Positions 8,545 through 18,336 of a stretch of DNA of 64,000 nucleotides are shown here, piece by piece. The position numbers and the translations under genes were made by a program. The stretch is from Sphingomonas daechungensis (GTDB lineage: Bacteria; Pseudomonadota; Alphaproteobacteria; Sphingomonadales; Sphingomonadaceae): positions 2,677,001-2,741,000 of the forward strand of contig NZ_CP060780.1 of the NCBI RefSeq assembly GCF_014489495.1. The letters run 5' to 3'. The notes under the pieces were generated by a model. It saw only the letters and a program-made list of their open reading frames with translations. It searched no databases and was not told where the DNA came from. Numbering within the stretch: position 1 is the stretch's first letter; each line of letters begins with the position of its first letter.

Positions 8545-8574
8545 CGATGGTATCCACGATACCATCGTCCAATC
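8545..8574 (+). promoter_or_regulatory. island dyad, best copy (before the MBL operon)
   Basis: CGATGGTATC and GATACCATCG form a perfect 10-bp inverted repeat with a CAC spacer, followed by GTCCAATC. It ends 58 bases before ATG 8633. The 14-base stretch ACCATCGTCCAATC is identical in the copy at 12580-12610. Confidence 0.75.
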
Positions 8575-8632
8575 CGACCTTTCCGCACGACTGCTTATCT
8601 CTGCTCCCGACACTTCTTCAAGGGAGCAAGAC

Positions 8633-9724
8633 ATGACCGGCGGATCCTCGCGCAAGTTCGGGCATAGAGCCCACGTCCGGGCGGCGGCCAATGTCGCTGC
8701 CGTCCTCCTCGCATCGGCCTCGGTTGCCGCTGGTCCTAGCGTCCCTGCCTATGCCCAGGCCCCCTCGGGCCAGGCGGGAACGCCCTATCAGAACATGCCG
8801 CCGCTCGCGCCGATCGGCGTTCGCCCCGATCGCTATCTTCCGGTGCCGGAATCCGCCGGTGCGCCCGCGGTCAACCCGGCCACGGGCTACCGCCTGCAGG
8901 AACTTGGCCGCGGTCTCTACATGGTCACGGACAATTCCTACCAGTCCATGTTCCTCGTCTACGAACGCGGCGTGGTGGTGGTCGACGCACCGCCCGGTTA
9001 CGCCAAGCATATTCGGGCGGCGATTGCGGAGGTCACGTCGCTCCCCGTCACCCACGTCATCTACAGTCACTCGCACAAGGATCACATTGGCGGCGTCACC
9101 GAACTTGGCGGGCACCCGATCATCATCGCCCATGAGGAAACGCGTCGGCTGCTGGCTCGTGACAACGACCCTGAGCGACCTCTTCCGACGGTCACCTTCA
9201 AGGATCGGTACAGCCTGAAGCTCGGAACCCAGCGGCTCGAGCTCAGCTACCACGGCGTTGCGCACGAGCCCGGCAACATCTTCATCTACGCGCCCGAGCA
9301 GCGCGTGCTGATGGTCATCGATGTCATATTCCCCGGCTGGATGCCGTGGCGCCGCTTTGCCCTTGCGCAGGATGTGCCCGGCTATTTCGCGCAGGTCGCC
9401 GAGATCGATCGGGTTCCGTTCAACACCCTCGTCGGGGGTCATGTCAGTCGCGTCGGCACCCACGACGATGTCCGCACGCAGCTCGAGTTCATGGCCGACG
9501 TGAAAGCGGCCGCCCAGTCGGCGCTGAAGTCGACCGAACTCGGGAAGGAGATCGATCCATTAGATCTCACCAACCCGTGGGCCGTGTTCGACAATTACAT
9601 CGACCGGGTCGTCGTGCAGTGCGTCAACGCCGTCAGCCCGAAGTGGCAGTCGAGGCTCGGAGGCTTCGACGTCTACATTTGGGACCAGTGCTACGCGATG
9701 GAGCAGAGCCTCCGGATCGACTGA
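8633..9724 (+). CDS. secreted metallo-beta-lactamase-fold hydrolase
   Basis: The 363-residue protein has an N-terminal export signal (hydrophobic run VAAVLLASASVAAGPS, AYAQA cleavage site). The MBL fold shows the metal motif SHSHKDHIGG, further His in YHGVAHEPGN, Asp in VIDVIFPGWMP and His in VGGHVSR. It resembles periplasmic MBL hydrolases of unknown substrate. AGGGAG lies just before the ATG. It is the first gene of an apparent operon with an SDR, an enoyl-CoA hydratase-like gene and an MFS transporter. Confidence 0.85.
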   Translation: MTGGSSRKFGHRAHVRAAANVAAVLLASASVAAGPSVPAYAQAPSGQAGTPYQNMPPLAPIGVRPDRYLPVPESAGAPAVNPATGYRLQELGRGLYMVTDNSYQSMFLVYERGVVVVDAPPGYAKHIRAAIAEVTSLPVTHVIYSHSHKDHIGGVTELGGHPIIIAHEETRRLLARDNDPERPLPTVTFKDRYSLKLGTQRLELSYHGVAHEPGNIFIYAPEQRVLMVIDVIFPGWMPWRRFALAQDVPGYFAQVAEIDRVPFNTLVGGHVSRVGTHDDVRTQLEFMADVKAAAQSALKSTELGKEIDPLDLTNPWAVFDNYIDRVVVQCVNAVSPKWQSRLGGFDVYIWDQCYAMEQSLRID

Positions 9725-9777
9725 CTCTCGCATCTACTCACCAGGGCACCTCACCCAGAAAAAACAGGAGCAAGCTC

Positions 9778-10488
9778 GTGGCAAACGAACAGAAGGTCGC
9801 CGTCATCACCGGCGGATCGCAAGGCATCGGTGAAGCGCTCGTTCGCGCATATCGCACTCTTGGCTACCGGGTCGTCGCGACATCAAGGTCGATCGCGTCG
9901 TCCAGCGATCCCGATATCCTCAACGTCGCCGGCGACATCGGAGCTCCGGAGACCGGCCCCAAGATCATCCGGGAGGCCCTCGAGCGTTTCGGGAGGGTCG
10001 ATACCCTCGTCAATAATGCCGGGATCTTTCTTGCCGGGCCGTTCGATGAGTACAGCGCTGAGCAGTACGAGCGCGTCGTTGCAACCAACCTCAACGGCTT
10101 CTTCTACACGACCCAGGCGGCCCTCAGGGCAATGCGGGACCGGCAATCAGGCCACATCGTCAGCATCACGACGGCACTCATCGACCATCCGCTGTCGGCA
10201 GTTCCGTCGGCCCTCGCTTCGCTGTCGAAGGGCGGCATCGCCGCGGCGACCAAAAGTCTGGCCGTGGAATATGCAGGTCGCGGCATCCGCGTGAATGCCG
10301 TTGCCCCGGGCGTGATCAACACGCCGATGCATGCTCCCGAAACGCACGAGGCGCTTGCCGCCCTGCATCCGGTCGGACGGCTCGGCGAAATCGCCGAGGT
10401 GGTGAACGCCGTCCTTTACCTGGAAGGTGCGGAGTTCGTGACCGGGGAGTCCATCCATGTCGACGGCGGCCAGGCCGCTGGTCACTGA
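9778..10488 (+). CDS. SDR-like protein lacking the catalytic tyrosine
   Basis: A Rossmann SDR of about 236 residues: TGGSQGIG near residue 12, LVNNAGIF, NLNGFFYTTQ and a VNAVAPGVINTPMH C-terminal segment. The position of the YxxxK motif reads ALASLSK, so Lys is present but Tyr is replaced by Ala. This occurs in a known atypical SDR subgroup. It may bind NAD(P) without normal dehydrogenase activity or use another acid. It starts at GTG 9778 after AACAGGAG, 53 bases after the MBL gene. Confidence 0.82.
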   Translation: MANEQKVAVITGGSQGIGEALVRAYRTLGYRVVATSRSIASSSDPDILNVAGDIGAPETGPKIIREALERFGRVDTLVNNAGIFLAGPFDEYSAEQYERVVATNLNGFFYTTQAALRAMRDRQSGHIVSITTALIDHPLSAVPSALASLSKGGIAAATKSLAVEYAGRGIRVNAVAPGVINTPMHAPETHEALAALHPVGRLGEIAEVVNAVLYLEGAEFVTGESIHVDGGQAAGH

Positions 10489-10510
10489 TTGAACTCCGCT
10501 GGAGGACAGG

Positions 10511-11334
10511 ATGACCAAACAGATCGAAATCCGCGTCGAGGCCCCGGCTATCTCCGGGCGTCCTTCGAAAACCCACCGATCAACCTCATCGACCCTGAGA
10601 CGATCGATGAACTCTCCGCGCTCATCTCAAGCCTTGAGAGCGGTCCCGAGGTGAAGGTGATTGTCTTTGATAGTCGCGATCCCGATTTCTTCCTCGCCCA
10701 CTGGGATGTGCTCACCGACAAGGAGCGCACGGCCGCAATGCCCAAAGGGCCGACCGGCATGCACCCCTGGCTTGACGTGCTTGCGCGCCTCAGCCGCGCG
10801 CCGGTCGTCTCGATCGCCTCCATCCGCGGCCGCGCTCGTGGGGCCGGAAGCGAGTTCGCGCTCGCCTGCGACCTTCGCTTCGCAAGCGCCGAAAAGGCTG
10901 TCCTCGGCCAGTTCGAGGTGGGCGCCGGTGCCGTCCCGGGCGCAAACCCAATGGCCCGGCTTGGTGGATTGATCGGCCGCGGCCGGACGCTTGAAGTGGT
11001 GCTTGGCGCCGACGACTTTCCCGGGCAGCTCGCCGAGCGCTACGGATATGTGAACCGCGCACTCCCCGATGCGCAGCTCGATAGCTTCGTGGATCGACTG
11101 GCCCGGCGGATTGCAGGTTTTGAAAAGGAAGCGCTGGTTGCCACCAAGCGGCTGGTGGACGAGGTGACCTTGCCGGCGGACGACGTCTTTCCGCCGGCGA
11201 TCGACGCGTTCTTCAAGTCGACGGCGAGACCGCAGACCCGAGCCCGCATCCAGAAACTGCTTGAGAATGGCCTGCAGAGCCGTTCGGAGACCGAGTTGAA
11301 CCTTGGCGAGCAGGTCGCACAACTCGCCGGCTGA
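10511..11334 (+). CDS. enoyl-CoA hydratase/isomerase-family protein (frameshifted)
   Basis: This crotonase-fold protein shows VIVFDSRDPDFFLAHWD, the oxyanion loop RGRARGAGSEFALACDLRFA and LERYGYVNRAL-type helices. ATG 10511 (MTKQIEIRVE) is in a different frame from the rest. One C lost from a C-run near 10543 would restore VEAPGYLRASFENPP. It is similar in layout to the minus-strand paralogue at 20489-21324. It lies in the MBL-SDR-MFS operon. The typical catalytic Glu residues are not obvious, so the actual reaction is uncertain. Confidence 0.78.
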
Positions 11335-11359
11335 GTCCGCCATTTCCAGCTCCGATCCG

Positions 11360-12578
11360 ATGGTCGCCGGCGCCGACCAGATCCCACAGCAGGAGCGGCT
11401 GAATTCCGCTTTGTGGCGTCTGGCGCTGCCGGGCTTCTGCGCCAGCCTTGTCAGCATCGGGCTTGCGCGTTTCGCCTATACGCCGCTCCTCCCGGCGCTC
11501 GTCGGCCACGGCTGGTTCGCTGCCGGCACGGCGGCTTATCTTGGTGCCACAAACCTTGCCGGCTACCTGATCGGCGTTCTTGGCGCGCATGCCGCGGCGG
11601 GGCGACTGACGGCGCGATGGGTTATACGCGGGGCAACCGCCGTCGCAAGCATATCGCTGCTCGCCTGCGCCCTGCAGCTGGGGACGGCCTGGTTTTTCGC
11701 GTGGCGAACCCTTTCGGGCGTCGCGGGCGGACTGGTGATGGTGCTCGCCGCACCTACCATCATCGTGCACGTTCCGCCGGCCCGCCGTGGATTGGTCACC
11801 GGAGGGATTTTTGTCGGAATCGGCTTCGGCATTGCCCTTTCCGGCACCCTCGTGCCGCTGCTCATCAGCGTCGGGCTGGTGCAAACCTGGGCGGTGCTGG
11901 GAGGCATTGCCGCCTTTTTCACGCTTCTCGGCTGGACGGGTTGGCGGCCCGCGCTCGCGGTTCCGCCGTCAGCGCTTCGCCGTTCGCGGTCGTCCCCTTT
12001 GCAGTTGCGCGGCCTGTACCTGGCCTACGGGCTCAACGCCTTGGGACTGGTCCCCATATGCTGTTCCTTGCGGATTTCATCGCGCGGGACTTCACCAGGG
12101 CTTTGCCAGCGCCGCCGCTTATTGGACGCTCTTCGGCATGGGAGCGCTCCTCGGGCCAATTGTCGCCGGCCATGCTGTCGACCGCTGGAGCGCCAGAGCG
12201 ACCCTGATCGGCGCTCTCATCCTTCAATCCTTGTCCGTTGCCTTGCCCGCTTTCGGCAGTTCGGCACTGCTGCTGATCTGTTCCAGTGCCCTCGTAGGAG
12301 CGTGTACGATCGGTATTGCGCCCATCGTCCTTGGACGAACGCACGAGATCCTCCGCCACCATCCGGCAGCGCAGGCCGGGGCATGGCGCAAGGCCACGGC
12401 AAGCTTCGCGATCTTCCAGGCAACAGGCGCCTACGGCATGTCGCTGATCTACAACTGGTCGGGAGGTGATTACCGGCTCCTGTTCGGCCTCGGCGCGGCG
12501 GCACTGGCTGTTGCGGCGGTCCTGGCAATCCTCGCGGGGTCGAGACGTGGGTCGGAGGTCCAGGGCCGCACGGCCTGA
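11360..12578 (+). CDS. MFS transporter, YbfB/YjiJ type (frameshifted)
   Basis: About 400 residues with 12 predicted hydrophobic segments. The start SIGLARFAYTPLLPALVGHGW is characteristic of YbfB/YjiJ permeases. Two frame breaks, near 12053 (C-run) and 12101 (G-run), are repaired by one base each, giving GLVPHMLFLADFIARDF followed by RGFASAAAYWTLFG. It is the last gene of the operon starting at 8633 and probably exports or imports the compound handled by the cluster. Confidence 0.78.
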
Positions 12579-12579
12579 A

Positions 12580-12610
12580 GACCAAAGTATCTATACACCA
12601 TCGTCCAATC
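12580..12610 (+). promoter_or_regulatory. island dyad before the epoxide hydrolase
   Basis: ACCAAAGTATC and TACACCATCGTCCAATC are separated by two bases. It shares ACCATCGTCCAATC exactly with 8561-8574 and ends 66 bases before ATG 12677. It starts one base after the MFS stop. Confidence 0.7.
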
Positions 12611-12676
12611 GCATTCGCTCCCGGGACAGCCGAAGTGAATGGCTGACACAGTCATTCTCGAAGGAGGGAAAGCATC

Positions 12677-14015
12677 ATGAGCTTCGCACTTTCCATCATG
12701 CCACGCCGCAACTTTGTAGCATCGACCCTCCTCGGCTCGATCGGACTTCTGTTGCCCTCGATTGCCGGGGGCCAGGCGGTGGCCGCCACCGCGGCGGACG
12801 GAGCCCCTGCGGCGGATGTTTCGCGAGCCGGCGCGCAGCCGGCCGCAAACGCGATCCGCCCGTTCAAGTTCAGGGCCCCGCAAGAAGCGCTCAATGATCT
12901 CAAGCGCCGGGTGAGAGCGACCCGCTGGCCGAGCCGCGAACTGGTGAACGACGACACCCAGGGCGTCCGCCTGCAGACGATGCAGAAGCTCGCCGATTAT
13001 TGGGCGACGGGTTACGACTGGCGAAGGGCCGAAGCGAACCTCAACCAATATCCGCAGTTCGTCACGACGATCGACGGCGTCGACATCCACTTCATCCACG
13101 TCAAGTCGAAGCACCCGAACGCCCTTCCCATGATCATCACGCATGGCTGGCCCGGTTCAGTCATCGAGCAGCTGAAGGTGATCAAGTCCCTGACCGACCC
13201 CACTGCCTACGGCGGCACGGCCGCCGATGCGTTCGACGTCGTCATCCCCTCCATTCCCGGGTACGGCTTCTCCGCCGCTCCAACGGAACTGGGCTGGGAC
13301 CCGCAGCGGGTGGCCCGGGCCTGGGCAGTCCTGATGCAGCGCCTCGGCTACAGCAAATATGTCGCCCAGGGAGGCGACTGGGGTGACGCTATCAATGAGC
13401 AGATGGCGCTGCAGAAGCCGCAGGGCCTGCTTGCGATCCACACCAACATGCCGGGAACGCTTCCCGACAACATCTCCGCCGCTCTGTCGGGGGACCGGCT
13501 CCAACCGGGCTGACCGGCGACGAGAAATATGCGTGGGACCAGCTCGACTTCTTCTACAAGCACCGGGTCGGTTATGCTCTTGAGATGGGCGCCCGCCCCA
13601 GACCCTCTACGGCCTCGACGATAGTCCGATCGCGCTTGCGGCCTGGATGATCGATCATGATCCTCAGAGCCAGAAGCTTATCAACCGGGTGTTCGACGGC
13701 GGCCGCGAAGGTCTCACCCGGGACGACATCCTCGACAACATCACGCTCTACTGGCTGACCAGGACCGGCCTTTCGTCGGGCCGACTGTTCTGGGAAAGCA
13801 AGCTTGCCTTCTTCGCGCCCAAAGGGGTCACTCTTCCCGTGGCGGTGAGCGCGTTCCCGGACGAAATCTACACGGCTCCGGAAAGCTGGACGCGGAAGGC
13901 CTTCCCCAACCTCGTCTTCTACAAGCGGCACGATAAGGGCGGGCATTTCGCCGCATGGGAGCAACCGCAGCTGCTGGTCGAAGATCTGCGCGAGAGCTTC
14001 CGGTCGTTCCGCTGA
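12677..14015 (+). CDS. secreted epoxide hydrolase, juvenile-hormone type (frameshifted)
   Basis: An RR-containing signal (MPRRNFVASTLLGSIG) is followed by the EHN domain (IRPFKFRAPQEALNDLKRR, RATRWPSREL) and an alpha/beta hydrolase domain: HGWPGSVIE oxyanion loop, nucleophile Asp in QGGDWGDAI, His in KGGHFAAWEQP. Frame breaks near 13511 and 13596 are repaired by one C each (GLTGDEKYAW; ARPQTLYGL). Reconstructed length is about 445 residues, normal for the family. RBS is AAGGAGGG. It probably opens epoxides to diols outside the cytoplasm. Confidence 0.82.
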
Positions 14016-14079
14016 TGCATCCGCTGGGGTGGCCCCACCATCCCGGCACCTTGTCCCCATCTTCCGCGAGGGCTCCGCC

Positions 14080-14874
14080 ATGTCCATCCGCAGAATGATC
14101 GCGCATTTGTGCCTTGCCCTCGGGCTCCTGCTTCCGGGATCCGGCCTGGTCGCGCGGAACTCAGCCGCAACCCGCCCGACAATCGTCCTGGTGCACGGCG
14201 CATTCGCCGAATCGTCAAGCTGGGACGCAGTCATCGCCCGTCTGTCAAAAGACGGCTACCGGGTCATCGCCGCGGCCAACCCATTGCGCGGGGTCAGGCG
14301 CGATGCCGACAGCCTTGGCGCTCTCCTTCGCTCGATCGATGGGCCCGTAGTGCTTGTCGGGCACTCCTATGGCGGAATGCTGATCAGCGACCCGGTCGCC
14401 GACCGTAAGAAGGTTGTCGGGCTCGTCTACGTCGCGGCGTTCCTGCCCGAGGCCGGCGAAAGCGCGCTTGGCTTGAGCGGCAAATTTCCAGGCTCGACAC
14501 TCGGCTCGGCACTGGCGCCGGGCGTCCGTCTGCCGGGAGGCGATGAGGACCTGTACATCGAGCAGTCCAGGTTCCGCCACCAATTCGCAGCCGATGTTCC
14601 GGCAGCGCAGGCAAGAACAATGGCCGCAACCCAGCGCCCGATTGCCCGGTCAGCGCTTGGCGAGGCAGCCCAGGAGCCGGCCTGGCGAACCATCCGCTCC
14701 TGGTCGATCTACGGGACCGCGGATCTCAACATTCCGGCGGCGGCGCACGTCTTCATGGCAAAACGCGCGCAGGTGCGTCGGGTGATAGCGGTTCCGGGCG
14801 CCTCGCACGTCGTGATGGTTTCGCATCCCGACGCCGTTGCCGCGCTCGTCGAACAGGCGGCGGCAGCGCGCTAG
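14080..14874 (+). CDS. secreted alpha/beta hydrolase
   Basis: The 264-residue protein has a signal peptide (LCLALGLLLPGSGLVA). The alpha/beta hydrolase core has LVHGAFAESSSWDAV, nucleophile Ser in VGHSYGGM and a C-terminal VPGASHVVMVSHPD carrying the His. It belongs to the short EstC/methylesterase-like group. It follows the epoxide hydrolase by 64 bases on the same strand and probably shares its promoter. Confidence 0.86.
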   Translation: MSIRRMIAHLCLALGLLLPGSGLVARNSAATRPTIVLVHGAFAESSSWDAVIARLSKDGYRVIAAANPLRGVRRDADSLGALLRSIDGPVVLVGHSYGGMLISDPVADRKKVVGLVYVAAFLPEAGESALGLSGKFPGSTLGSALAPGVRLPGGDEDLYIEQSRFRHQFAADVPAAQARTMAATQRPIARSALGEAAQEPAWRTIRSWSIYGTADLNIPAAAHVFMAKRAQVRRVIAVPGASHVVMVSHPDAVAALVEQAAAAR

Positions 14875-14883
14875 GCGCTCATT

Positions 14884-15804
14884 TCAGGCGGCATTTGCGA
14901 TCCTTCGTTCGACGAAATTGCTGATCAGACCGGCGACCTCATCCGGCGCTTCGTCGAGGGCGAAGTGCCCGGCATCGAGCAGATGCAGCTCGGCATCGGG
15001 AACGTCCCGGCAATAGGCGAGCGCCCCCGGCACGATGAAAGAGGGATCGTAGCGACCCCAAAGGACGAGGGTCGGCGGTAGGTGCGTGCGTAGCCACGCC
15101 TGCCAAGCGGGATAGGCCTCGACGTTGGTCCTGTAATCGCCGAGAAGTGCGGCCTGGATGTCGCTTTGGCCGGGGCGCGACAGGAAGGCGAATTCGTCGA
15201 CCCACAAGTCGGGATCATAACGTTCCGGATTCGGACTGTTGCCTAGGTGGCGCTGCCGGGCGCTTTCGAGCGATGCAAATCTTTCGAACTCTTCGCGATG
15301 CTCAACGGGATCTTCCCAGAAGCGCCCAATATTCTTCCATTTGGGTCCGAGGCCCTCGCGATAGGCATTCGCATTTTGAACGATGATGCCGAGCACCTTC
15401 CTGGGGTCACGAAGGGCCATTCGGAATCCGACCGGTCCTCCATAATCCTGCATGAGAAGCACATAGCGGTCGATGCCAAGGCCGTGGAGAAGTGCGGACA
15501 TCGTCTCGGCCAGATGGTCGAATGTATAGGCAAAGTCCGAAGGCGGCGGCGCATCGCTGTGGCCAAATCCCGGATAGTCGGGGGCGACCAGACGAAACCG
15601 CTCCGAGAGCCGGCGAAGCAGCGGCTCGTACATGCGCGATGAGGACGGATAGCCATGCAGCAGGACGAGCGTCGGGGCGTCGCGCGGACCGGCCTCGCGA
15701 TAGAAGATGCGAAGGCCGGCCATTCCAGCCCACTGATACGTCGTTCCGCGATGAACCCTCGGGCCAGGCATGCCCTTTCCCTTAACGGATTTCGTGAACC
15801 GCAT
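14884..15804 (-). CDS. alpha/beta hydrolase, haloalkane-dehalogenase/epoxide-hydrolase-like
   Basis: The 306-residue cytoplasmic enzyme has HGYPSSSRMYEPL, nucleophile Asp in LLMQDYGGPVGF, a cap domain, the acid region LWGRYDPSF and His in AGHFALDEAP. An Asp nucleophile rather than Ser points to epoxide or C-halogen bond hydrolysis; the substrate is unknown. It is the last gene of a minus-strand run (tautomerase, nitronate monooxygenase, DUF3237, this) and overlaps the DUF3237 gene by 23 bases. Confidence 0.86.
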   Translation of the reverse strand: MRFTKSVKGKGMPGPRVHRGTTYQWAGMAGLRIFYREAGPRDAPTLVLLHGYPSSSRMYEPLLRRLSERFRLVAPDYPGFGHSDAPPPSDFAYTFDHLAETMSALLHGLGIDRYVLLMQDYGGPVGFRMALRDPRKVLGIIVQNANAYREGLGPKWKNIGRFWEDPVEHREEFERFASLESARQRHLGNSPNPERYDPDLWVDEFAFLSRPGQSDIQAALLGDYRTNVEAYPAWQAWLRTHLPPTLVLWGRYDPSFIVPGALAYCRDVPDAELHLLDAGHFALDEAPDEVAGLISNFVERRIANAA

Positions 15805-16252
15805 AGGTCGGCCCCTCCGGCAGGCGATCGCCGACGCCGATGCCGATGATGTGGTTGAGCCAGTCCAGCGCCGTGTCTGCGGTGCTGAACGTTGGCATGA
15901 TGCGGAAATAATAACGCTGCGGGTCGACGATTTCGCCGCGGTCGAGGCTTACCATGACGTCCGGCGGGCCGGTTCGGATGCCCATATAAGACATGGCGAT
16001 GAGTGCGCCCGTGTGGGTCTCGAGAACAATCCTCGCATCCAGCAGCACCGAGCCGTCCGCCCGTACCCTTTGCCAGTCGGTGCCGCCCGCGCGCACAACA
16101 CCCTGCAGCCGGTCGCCCTCGAAGGTGCCGCCGGCGATGGTTGCAAGACGGGTCTGGTTTCCCGGAGGCCCGCCGATGGTCATGATCGTCCCGATCGAAA
16201 GCTGCATCCGGAACAGCGGCCGGCCTATCACCTGGCTTGGTTCGCCAATCAT
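15782..16252 (-). CDS. DUF3237 domain-containing protein
   Basis: The 156-residue protein resembles DUF3237: PLFRMQLSIGTIMTIGGPPGNQTRL, GGTFEGDRLQGVVRAGGTDWQRVRADGS-type segments, and YYFRIMPTFSTADTALDWLN. The family adopts a beta-barrel and is often found in aromatic or xenobiotic catabolic clusters; its activity is not known to me. The start overlaps the stop of the nitronate monooxygenase by 4 bases. Confidence 0.82.
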   Translation of the reverse strand: MIGEPSQVIGRPLFRMQLSIGTIMTIGGPPGNQTRLATIAGGTFEGDRLQGVVRAGGTDWQRVRADGSVLLDARIVLETHTGALIAMSYMGIRTGPPDVMVSLDRGEIVDPQRYYFRIMPTFSTADTALDWLNHIIGIGVGDRLPEGPTYAVHEIR

Positions 16253-17321
16253 TGCTGCGCCTCCTTGAGTTCTACGGCGAGCGCCTCGACCAATGCGGCG
16301 GTCGGAAGCGAGCGCGCGAGCGCCGCACTTTCACCCGCCCATTGGGCGCCAAAGCCAAAGTCTCCGCGAGCGGCTGCCGCTGCATTGAGCGCCTTTCCGA
16401 GATCGTAGGCGCGAGGATAATCGGGCACAGCGGCTGCCGGCACCAACGCATCCATTGCCGTAAACCTGTTGGCGAGGCAGCGCGCGGGCCGGCCCGAAAT
16501 CACCCGCGTCATGATCGTGCCGCGCACGCCCGCTTCGCAAAGGGCTTGGCGATACCCCGTATCTGCGAAACTCTCCGCGCAGCCGACGAAGGCCGTGCCG
16601 AGCTGCGCCGCCGCGGCCCCGAGCTCGAGCACTTTGGCGATGCCGGCCCCGTCCATGATGCCGCCGGCCGCGATCACCGGCACATTCACCTCGCGAACGA
16701 GCTGCGCAGTCAGTTCCGCCATGCCAACCCGCGCATCGGGCGCGTCGGGGTCGAAACAGCCGCGGTGCCCGCCCGCCTCCCATCCCTGCGCGACGATCGC
16801 GTCCACGCCCGCGGATTCTATTTCCCGCGCCTCGGCGGGGCTGGTTGCAGTGGCTATCAGGTACGCGCCGGTATCGCGCAGCGCGTCGAGCGCGTGCCTG
16901 CCGGGAAGTCCGAAATGGAAGCTGACGATCGCGGGCTTGAGGTCGACGAGCATGCCGAGCATCTCGTCGTCGACCAGAAAGCTTCGGTAGATTTCGCGAA
17001 GCCGGACCGGCGGCGATGCGCCGAGAGCCGTGAATTGCGAGCGGAAGAGTTCGATCCAGTCGCTCTCTGCTTCCGGTCTCACGCGCGCCGGACGATGACA
17101 GAAGAGATTGACGTTGAACGGCCGGCCCGTCGAGGCGCGAACGGCTCCGATCATTAAGGCGGCCGCGTCTGCGTCGGCCGCGCCGACGGCGATCGAGCCC
17201 AGCGCTCCCGCATTGCTTGCCGCGGCCGCCATCGCCGGGCTCGAGACACCGGCCATCGGCGCCTGGATGATCGGAAGCTCGATCCCAAGCGTTTGAGGAA
17301 GTCGGTAACCTCGCGGCCCAT
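16249..17321 (-). CDS. nitronate monooxygenase (2-nitropropane dioxygenase family; frameshifted)
   Basis: An FMN-dependent TIM-barrel enzyme. It has QAPMAGVSSPAMAAAASNAGALG, AQGWEAGGHRG and the phosphate-binding AAGGIMDGAGIAKVLELGA, followed by QLGTAFVGCAES. The N-terminus (MGREVTDFLKRLG) lies in another frame. One G lost from a G-run near 17288 would give LGIELPIIQAPMAG. Reconstructed length is about 357 residues. It oxidises nitronates or, in related enzymes, reduces quinones. It starts 11 bases after the tautomerase. Confidence 0.84.
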
Positions 17322-17332
17322 CGCAGCTAAAC

Positions 17333-17572
17333 TTATCCTGCGCTCTTGCTTGCCAGACTTGCGCGATACTGCATCACGGGCATTCCGCCCCAGCCCCAAT
17401 CGTCGGGCTCCACTTCCTGGATGACGACCCAGGTCCAGTCGTGCGGCTTGCCAAGAACATCCAACAGCACCTGGCTCATTCCGTGGAATATGGCGGCCTT
17501 CTGCTCCGGCGTGGTCCGATCGATACCGGGCTCTGTGCCCTCGCGGGTCAATTGAACGGTGACGAATGGCAT
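17333..17572 (-). CDS. 4-oxalocrotonate tautomerase-family protein
   Basis: The 79-residue protein starts MPFVTVQLTREG, which places the catalytic N-terminal Pro-1 correctly. The rest (TPEQKAAIFHGMSQVLLDVLGK, TWVVIQEVEPDDWGWGG) fits the tautomerase fold. A longer in-frame start would bury Pro-1 and is rejected. It is the first gene of the minus-strand operon ending at 14884. The half-site at 17634-17652 lies about 60 bases upstream. Confidence 0.87.
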   Translation of the reverse strand: MPFVTVQLTREGTEPGIDRTTPEQKAAIFHGMSQVLLDVLGKPHDWTWVVIQEVEPDDWGWGGMPVMQYRASLASKSAG

Positions 17573-17633
17573 GCTCGGCCTCCTCAGCGACATGGACCTC
17601 AGCCTTGGCATCATCGCCCGCGCGATGACATCA

Positions 17634-17690
17634 GACCAAGGTGTCGATTGAGTTCTGCAGGTTCGCTCAAACCCGACACCAAAGCGCAAT
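17634..17690. promoter_or_regulatory. divergent pair of island elements
   Basis: Two inverted copies face each other. Read on the minus strand, 17634-17652 gives ATCGACACCTTGGTC, about 60 bases before the tautomerase start. On the plus strand, 17666-17690 gives GACACCAAAGCGCAAT, 93 bases before ATG 17784. The outer CAAGGTGTCG and CGACACCAAAG arms make an imperfect long inverted repeat that would serve both operons. Confidence 0.62.
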
Positions 17691-17783
17691 ACTCGCCTTC
17701 GGCCTCCACGCTTACTTCCTGAGCCTCAAGGGCCGCGGCTCGAACCGCAGGGCCCGGCAACGTCCACTCCGGAGGCCAAGGCC

Positions 17784-18308
17784 ATGAACGACCATCAGAT
17801 CGTCGATTCCAGTTTCACTGCAATCATTAACGCACCGATTGAGAAGATCGACATCCCCGCCTGGGCGTTCGCGCTCCCCGATCTCGAGTACCAGGGCTGC
17901 TCCCCGGCGCATGTCGCTGCCGGCTTCACGACCGCGCCCGACGGCACCCGGATGTCGATCAATGTCGAAATCATCGGCGGCAGCCTGATGGTGCAACATT
18001 ATGTCGAGAAGCTCGCCCAGCCCGATCACCTCGTCCTAGAATCGAACTCGGACGTCTTCACGCCCTCAGGTCGAACGATCATTCGAGTCGTCTGGGAATT
18101 GAGCGTCAAGGCGCTGGACGATGGCCGCTGCGAGTTCACAAACCACGTCATGTCCTTCGCAACCAAGGACATGCTGACCCTGCTCGATCGCCAGGGCATT
18201 CCGTTCGAAGTCTTCCGGACCCAGCGCCAGCCGATGTCGATCGCTCACAATCAGGGTGAGACGCCGCTGTTCGCAGCGAGCATCGAGCGCGCAGCGCTCC
18301 GCAACTGA
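17784..18308 (+). CDS. conserved hypothetical protein, SRPBCC-like
   Basis: The 174-residue soluble protein begins MNDHQIVDSSFTAIINAPIEKIDI. The alternating strands (TRMSINVEIIGGSLMVQHYVE, HLVLESNSDVF, RTIIRVVWELSVK) and the opening INAPIEKI suggest the START/SRPBCC ligand-binding fold, but I do not recognise a named family. It is followed 28 bases later by an isochorismatase-like gene. Confidence 0.6.
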   Translation: MNDHQIVDSSFTAIINAPIEKIDIPAWAFALPDLEYQGCSPAHVAAGFTTAPDGTRMSINVEIIGGSLMVQHYVEKLAQPDHLVLESNSDVFTPSGRTIIRVVWELSVKALDDGRCEFTNHVMSFATKDMLTLLDRQGIPFEVFRTQRQPMSIAHNQGETPLFAASIERAALRN

Positions 18309-18336
18309 TCCCGCCTATCCCCGCCGGAGGTGAAAA

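Noticed and set aside
8545..8574. The 8545 dyad as an intrinsic terminator of the upstream SDR gene
   Set aside because: The 3-base loop is too tight, no T-run follows, and near-identical sequence recurs upstream of other operons with gene-oriented spacing.
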